Below are positions 19,364-25,000 of a stretch of 25,000 nucleotides of DNA, one piece after another (within the stretch, counting starts at the first letter, position 1; the number at the start of each line of letters is the position of its first letter). Source of the DNA: Neocallimastix lanati (nom. inval.) (taxonomy: Eukaryota > Neocallimastigomycota > Neocallimastigomycetes > Neocallimastigales > Neocallimastigaceae); assembly GCA_016946835.1 (NCBI GenBank), contig JACVTC010000001.1, positions 1,082,501 to 1,107,500 of the forward strand. The letters run 5' to 3'. The position numbers and the translations under genes are program-made. A model generated the notes under the pieces. It was not told where the DNA came from. It searched no databases and saw nothing but the letters and a program-made list of their open reading frames with translations.

Positions 19364-22213
19364 ATGGCAAATTTATCAATAATTCAAGACGTATCTTTAA
19401 ATATAAATACAAAATCTTTTACAGATAATCATACTATCATAAATTCACCCCTAACAACAGATAGACATCAATATATTATTAATTGTAAATTAAGTCGATT
19501 TCCCTATGAAATCATAAATGAAATTCTAATATATACAGATTTACAAACTTCTATTAATTTTTCTTCATTATGTCGTCGTTTCCGTCAAATCGGTATTCCT
19601 TTTCAGTTTATTCAACAAATATTAATAGAAAAAGATTTTACATTATTTAAATCAAGTAGTTTTTTAGAATATTTATATCATTATTATACAAAACCTTCAT
19701 TTATAAATTATCTTATCAATCATTACCATCATTGTCCATTTCTATGTAATAAAAACCATTTAAAAAATATATATAATTATGTTAAGTTTAATCAATCCCG
19801 CGCTAGTGACTTTTCATTTAATAATAATTGTTGTATTATTAGAGCAGCTGAAATAGGTGATGTTGGTCTTTTTAGATTTTTTTTAAGTCAAGATCCCTAT
19901 CATTATCCAATTTTATTACGAACATTTTATTCCGATTTAATGATTATTTCAAAATGGAATAATGAAAATTACAGTAATTATTCTAATGGTAAAGAAGAAG
20001 AAGAAAAAGAAGAAAAAGAAAAAGAAGAAGAAAAAGAAAAAGAAGAAGAAAAAATTACAAATGAATCCCTTAAAACTATTTATGGTATGAATACACTATT
20101 TCCTTCGCTTCAAAATTCTATGCTTTGGAATTCTTCAAATAATAAAATCATAGAATCAAATAATATATTTAACTCTTTATACCTAAATCCATATACCCAT
20201 TATCAACAATCTAATCATTTATCTAATTCAATTAATTATGATAATTCAAATCATCCACATTATTGTAGATACTGTGGATTAATTAAATCTTTTGATAATC
20301 AAACTATAAAAGCTTCATCATCATCATCATCATCATCATCTTCTTCTTCTATTAATTTAAATTCATATGTTTGTCATTGTAAATTTGAAGAGGCTACTAA
20401 TAATATAATATATCCTAAAAAATTAGATAATAGTGGAATAGATGAAAATATTGAAAAATTTAAAAACGTATCCTTAAATAATGGAATTAATTTAAGAAAT
20501 CATTGTTCTATTCCAGGATGTAATTGTCATTTTTATCAGGAAGAAAATGAAAATGAAGAAAGTAGAAAGCAGGAGGAAGAAGAGGAAAATGATATCATCC
20601 ATTTATCAAAGGGAAGACATCATTGTATTAATATATCTGATAGAAATGATCGTGCTTTTTGTCAAGCATGTGCTAATGGTCATATTGAAATTGTAAAAAT
20701 ATTGTTATCCATTACTCATCCAAGATTAGTAAATACCCAAGCTCATAATAATTATGCTATTATTAATGCTGCCTCAAATGGTCATGTTGAAGTAGTTAAA
20801 CTTCTTCTTAGTTTAAAAGATGATAGTAAAGTTGATATAACGGCTAATGATCATGCTGCTTTTGTATGGGCTTGTTGCTATGGTCATATAGATGTTGTAA
20901 ATGAACTTTTAAAGGAGCCAAATATTAATACTCAAGCTCAAAATAATTCTGCTATTATATGGGCATGTAATAATGGTAAATTAGAAGTGGTTAAATTACT
21001 TTTAAGTTTGAAAGGAAAATTAGCAATTGATCCAACAGCTCAAAATAATAGAGCTATTGTAAGTGCATGTAGTATGGGTTTTATAGAGATTGTTAAAGCT
21101 TTATTAGAGTATGGTGAAGAAGAAGAAGGAGAAGAAGGAGAAGAAAAGGAAAATATTAATAAAAAAAATTCAATTCAAAAAGTTAAAGTAGATCCAACAG
21201 TTAATAATAATCAAGCATTTATTACTGCTTGTTCTAATGGATCACTAGAAATTATAAAGATGCTTTTAGCTTTAAAAGGTGAGAAAGCTATAAATCCTGT
21301 AGATCAAAATAATGAAGCTTTTATAAATGCTTGTACTAATGGACATCAAGAAATTGCTGAATTATTATTAGGATTAAAAGGAAAATATGAAGTTGATCCA
21401 TCTGCTCAAGATAATAAAGCCTTTATTCGTGCGTGTTCCTATGGTAATTTAAATATTATTCGTATGCTACTTTCCTTACCATTAAGTAAAGGAATTGATC
21501 CAACCGCTCAACAAAATTTAGCGTTTATTAATGCTTGCTTATGTGGTTACTATGATTTAATTAAAGAACTTTTAACCCTTTCAGATATCGATTATGATGG
21601 TATTGAAAAAAATTATACCAATAATTATAATTATGATCCTAAGCATAATAAAAGTATGAATAGTGAAGATAGCAGTAGTCATAGCAGTTCTACTTTAGTC
21701 AATTCTCAGTCATCATCATCCATTTCTAATCCTGAATCCAGTTATAATCATTCTAAAAATGAATTAGTTAGTGAGATCATCACAGGAAAAGAAAATAATC
21801 AGAGTAGTGATGACCGTTCCACTGGAGATAATGATATGGTCACTAATGGTAAAGTGAAACAACGTAAAATCTTAAAGCCTATCAATCCAAATGATAGAGA
21901 TAATCAAGCGTTCATTGAAGCTTGTAGTTATGGACATGAAAAAGTGGTTAAACTTTTATTATCCTTAAAGGGACAGTATAGAGTAGATCCCTCTTCTCAA
22001 AATTGCCAAGCCTTAATTAAAGCAGCAATTAATGGTCATCAAAATGTTGTCAAATTGATTTTATCCATTGAAGATGATAGAAAAATCAATAAAAAGGCCC
22101 CTATTGAAACAGCTATTCGATTAGTTAATGATTATAAATATAAACAAAAACAGAATTATCAGAATATTTTATTATATTTAAAGAATTATTTAACAAAAAT
22201 ATCTATAAATTAA
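19364..22213 (+). CDS. F-box and ankyrin-repeat protein
   Basis: The product is 949 residues, intron-free. Residues 42-80 (KLSRFPYEIINEILIYTDLQ onward) form an F-box, which in known proteins binds Skp1 in SCF ubiquitin ligases. Twelve ankyrin-type repeats follow, starting near 154, 428, 462, 496, 527, 561, 615, 649, 683, 717, 846 and 880, with the pattern NNxAFIxACxxGHxEVVKLL. The first is cut off from the rest by a roughly 240-residue insertion (184-425) holding a Glu/Lys tract (210-230), a Ser tract (318-329) and a Cys/His cluster (C301, C304, C337, C339, H380, C381, C386, C388). A Glu-rich loop sits at 585-596 and a Ser/Asn linker at 741-845. No signal peptide or membrane segment. Likely a cytosolic or nuclear substrate receptor for ubiquitination; the target is unknown. 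Codons are A/T-ending, opposite to the GDH gene. Confidence 0.93.
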   Translation: MANLSIIQDVSLNINTKSFTDNHTIINSPLTTDRHQYIINCKLSRFPYEIINEILIYTDLQTSINFSSLCRRFRQIGIPFQFIQQILIEKDFTLFKSSSFLEYLYHYYTKPSFINYLINHYHHCPFLCNKNHLKNIYNYVKFNQSRASDFSFNNNCCIIRAAEIGDVGLFRFFLSQDPYHYPILLRTFYSDLMIISKWNNENYSNYSNGKEEEEKEEKEKEEEKEKEEEKITNESLKTIYGMNTLFPSLQNSMLWNSSNNKIIESNNIFNSLYLNPYTHYQQSNHLSNSINYDNSNHPHYCRYCGLIKSFDNQTIKASSSSSSSSSSSSINLNSYVCHCKFEEATNNIIYPKKLDNSGIDENIEKFKNVSLNNGINLRNHCSIPGCNCHFYQEENENEESRKQEEEEENDIIHLSKGRHHCINISDRNDRAFCQACANGHIEIVKILLSITHPRLVNTQAHNNYAIINAASNGHVEVVKLLLSLKDDSKVDITANDHAAFVWACCYGHIDVVNELLKEPNINTQAQNNSAIIWACNNGKLEVVKLLLSLKGKLAIDPTAQNNRAIVSACSMGFIEIVKALLEYGEEEEGEEGEEKENINKKNSIQKVKVDPTVNNNQAFITACSNGSLEIIKMLLALKGEKAINPVDQNNEAFINACTNGHQEIAELLLGLKGKYEVDPSAQDNKAFIRACSYGNLNIIRMLLSLPLSKGIDPTAQQNLAFINACLCGYYDLIKELLTLSDIDYDGIEKNYTNNYNYDPKHNKSMNSEDSSSHSSSTLVNSQSSSSISNPESSYNHSKNELVSEIITGKENNQSSDDRSTGDNDMVTNGKVKQRKILKPINPNDRDNQAFIEACSYGHEKVVKLLLSLKGQYRVDPSSQNCQALIKAAINGHQNVVKLILSIEDDRKINKKAPIETAIRLVNDYKYKQKQNYQNILLYLKNYLTKISIN

Positions 22214-22256
22214 AATATACTCTTTTATTGAAATATATATTTTATTTTTATTTTAA

Positions 22257-22289
<33 letters not shown>

Positions 22290-23825
22290 TTAATAATCAA
22301 GAATTCAATAAATAAAAATAAATAAATAAATAAACAAAAAAAAAAAAAGATAAATACATATTATCTATAAGTAAAAATTATATTAAGTAAAAAAAAAAAA
22401 TCATTAATGTCTAACATTTATATAAACTGCCTAACTTTTCGCAAATAAAAAAAAAAAAAAAATAAAAAAAATAAAAATAAATAAATTAATAAAATATAAA
22501 TTAATGAGTTGATATATAAATGAATATCTAAATAAATAAATAAACAAACAAACAAATAATAAAATAAAAAAAAATATAAAAAATAAATATAAAAAAAAAA
22601 AAAAAAATAAAAAAATAAATAAAAATAAAAGAAAAAAAAAATTTATATCTTATCATATAATTAATTTAAAAGTACTATAAAAAAGTGTTAATGATTGAAT
22701 ATAAAGTATTCATGATAATAAAAAAACATAATTTTTATATTCATAAAGTTTTCATTTAAAAATTCAATATTAATTATTATTATTATTATTTTTTTTTTTT
22801 TCAGGCTAAATTGAAAAGTTTATCTAAAATATTTTTAAAATATATTTATAAAGTAAATATTATATAAAAAAAATTTTTTTTTAATTAACAATTATTATTT
22901 TTTTTTTCCATAAAATAATTAATAATAAACATATTATAAAATAAAATATTTAAATAATAAATATAAATTTTTTTTTTTTAAAAAAATAATATATATATAT
23001 ATAAAATAAAAATAAAAATAATAATAGATAAAATAATAAATAATGAATAATAATAATTATTATTTAATAATATTAAATAATAATATTAATAATGAAAATA
23101 ATAATAAAATAAATAAATAAATAATATGAAATAATAGTAATAATAAAATAATATAATAATTATATAGTCATATTATTTTGATTGAAAACTTTAAATAATA
23201 GGAAAATTCCCTTTTTTTATTATTATTTACATTTTAATAAAATGTATTAAAATGATTTATACAATTTTTTTTTTTAATTAAAATCATTATTTAAATTAAA
23301 GAGTATTAATTAATTACAAAGGAAAACAATTTTTTTAAAAAAAAAATTAATAGTTAAGAAAATGGTAAAATAATAAGTAAATAGTATTTTATTTTATTTT
23401 ATTTTACTTTACTTTACTTTATTTTATTTTAAAAAGAAGATATTACAAAGTAAAGAAAATAAATAAATAAAAAAAAAAGATATTTGAATTGAGTTCTTTG
23501 TTTTACAATGATATTATAAGAAATATGTAATAATTTAAATCTTTTTTATTTTATTTTATTTTATTATTATTATTATTTTTTTTTTAAAAAGGTTTATATA
23601 ATTAAATTTAAATATTTTATTTTTTTTTTTTAATATATATTTAATTTAAAAAAATAAAAAGTAAATGTCTTTTTTTTTTTTTTTTTTTAAAAGATTTTAT
23701 TAAGTAGTAAATATATAAAATAGTTTGAATATTTATATATATATAATTTTATATATTATTTTCTTTTTATTTTTTATTGTTCAATTATTATTATTATTTT
23801 CCATATATATATAATTCAAGTCAAT
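22214..23825. other. AT-rich intergenic region between the ankyrin and zinc transporter genes
   Basis: Downstream and upstream flanks of two plus-strand genes. Holds a T run near 22258-22283, A-rich simple sequence to about 22640, AAT/ATT runs near 23000-23160, and TTTTA/TTTAC pentamers at about 23385-23430. A T-run followed by TCAGG near 22803 looks like a 3' splice site, but no exon follows it. No gene seen. Confidence 0.7.
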
Positions 23826-25000
23826 ATGAAAATTTCTAGTATATTTTTATGTGGAATATTAATATTTTTTAATATTTCAGCTATATTAGCTCATGAAACC
23901 GAACTGGAACATGAGTATGAACATGAGCATGAACATGAGCATTTACATATATCAAATTTTGAAATACAAAAGAAATTATTAAAATATTTACCAAAAAATC
24001 CAATAGTTGCAGCATTATCTTCAGTAATATATATTAGTGTAATTCCATTAATTATTTTAAAATCCTTTCCATCTGATCTTCCAAAATCTTTATTAAATGT
24101 ATTATTAGCATTTGCTCTTGGTACGGTTTTAGGTGACGTTTTTTTACATATGATTCCACATTTAATGTCTATTCAACCAGAGAATGAAAATGAAAATGAA
24201 AATAAAATATTACATGACCTTGACTTTGACCATGACCACGACCATGACCACGACCATATCCATGGTCATAGTCATAGTCATGGTCATGGTCATAGCCATA
24301 ATCACTCAAAACATTTGATTGATATTGGAGTTTTAATGTTAAGTGGTATAATTCTATTTTATGTTTTAGAAAAATTAGTTAGTCTTTTTGGTGAAGATCA
24401 TGGGCATGACCACGGTCATAAACATGAACATAAACATAATCATCACTATCATAATAATTTAGAAAATAAACAGGAATATGCAGATAAGGTCTTTTCTTCA
24501 AAGAATGACGATCAGTATTTTGGGGAAGATGAAATGAATAGTAAAATAAATAAGAATAATGGATTAAAGAAAAGAAAACCATTAAAAAAACGAGAAAGAG
24601 AAAATAGTACTACTTTGATAAAAAATAAAACCATTGAAAAAGAACATAAAGCAAAAGTGGATAATATTAATAATGTTTCCAATTCATCATATGTGAAAGC
24701 GTTTATGCAAGTAATGGCTAATATGACTCATGGATTCACTGATGGACTTTCCATTACTTTTGCTTTTATTTCTTCACCGTCAGCTGGTTTAACAACATCA
24801 TTTGCTATATTCCTTCATGAAATCCCTCATAAATTTGGTGATTATACTATTATGCGTCAGCTTGGGTTTTCTTCAAGAAAAACTATTTTAATACAGTTTC
24901 TTTCATCACTGGGTACATTACTGGGTTGTGTAATTGGTAGTATTATTTTTTGGATGTCCTCATCTACCACGTCTATTTCTATTCATGATTTATGTAATAA
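23826..25000 (+). CDS. ZIP-family zinc transporter, LIV-1/ZIP7 (KE4)-like, 3' end outside window
   Basis: The first 391 residues are present and the frame is open to the window edge. A signal peptide (about 1-22) is followed by a Glu/His stretch (23-43). Predicted membrane segments are at about 59-79, 88-113 (containing GDVFLHMIPH, a ZIP TM2 signature), 165-186, 293-316 (MTHGFTDGLSI), 322-345 (HEIPHKFGDY) and 352-378. His-rich loops lie at 130-163 and 191-209, then a Lys/Asn-rich loop to about 290. ZIP7/KE4 proteins sit in the ER or Golgi and release zinc into the cytosol; the same is expected here. Known LIV-1 members read HNFTDG and HEXPHEXGD; here Asn is Gly (303) and the second Glu is Lys (336). 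ATG at 23826 is chosen because it opens directly into the signal peptide. The rest of the transporter core, typically two more helices, should lie beyond 25000. Confidence 0.92.
   Translation, partial: MKISSIFLCGILIFFNISAILAHETELEHEYEHEHEHEHLHISNFEIQKKLLKYLPKNPIVAALSSVIYISVIPLIILKSFPSDLPKSLLNVLLAFALGTVLGDVFLHMIPHLMSIQPENENENENKILHDLDFDHDHDHDHDHIHGHSHSHGHGHSHNHSKHLIDIGVLMLSGIILFYVLEKLVSLFGEDHGHDHGHKHEHKHNHHYHNNLENKQEYADKVFSSKNDDQYFGEDEMNSKINKNNGLKKRKPLKKRERENSTTLIKNKTIEKEHKAKVDNINNVSNSSYVKAFMQVMANMTHGFTDGLSITFAFISSPSAGLTTSFAIFLHEIPHKFGDYTIMRQLGFSSRKTILIQFLSSLGTLLGCVIGSIIFWMSSSTTSISIHDLCN

Noticed and set aside
22790-22830. Polypyrimidine tract plus CAG as a 3' splice site
   Set aside because: No exon with coding content follows and no matching donor is evident.
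24379-24582. 67-residue minus-strand frame rich in His, Tyr and Asp
   Set aside because: Antisense of the His-rich loop of the zinc transporter.

Overview
The window is nuclear DNA from a eukaryote with extreme AT content. The best fit is an anaerobic gut fungus (Neocallimastigomycota). Evidence for that is a broken gene carrying two degenerate fungal dockerin domains (about 13759-14010), very AT-rich intergenic DNA full of (AAT)n and homopolymer tracts, a fungal-type NADP glutamate dehydrogenase and intron-free open genes. The species assignment is inference.

Layout: 1-4258 holds two dead copies of one non-LTR (LINE) retrotransposon family on the minus strand. Copy 1 (about 164-2905) is 5' truncated but runs to its natural 3' end, followed by a structured tail at 1-163. 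Copy 2 (about 3305-4258) keeps only the core reverse transcriptase and has a mutated active site. A compound AAT microsatellite separates them, and a long (AAT)n array and 40-bp tandem repeats follow. At 5367-6812 (minus) lies an intact NADP-dependent glutamate dehydrogenase with C/G-ending codons, which suggests strong expression. At 8614-9000 a compact, much less AT-rich insertion ends in T35 and is bounded by a 15-bp direct repeat; it looks like a SINE-type retroposon. At 11282-11678 is a foldback-type inverted repeat whose arms are built of 15-bp tandem subunits. From 12202 to 14184 are two decayed genes: a cysteine-rich membrane-anchored protein and a secreted dockerin protein. From 15 to 19 kb the DNA is gene-poor, with three tandem duplications and a 30-bp-stem hairpin. 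An intact F-box/ankyrin protein (19364-22213, plus) and the first 391 residues of a ZIP7-like zinc transporter (23826 to the window edge, plus) finish the window.

The three intact genes have unrelated roles: nitrogen assimilation, probable ubiquitin-ligase substrate choice, and zinc release from the secretory pathway. I see no operon-like logic. The rest of the window is mostly relics of mobile and repetitive DNA. No tRNA, rRNA or CRISPR array was recognised.
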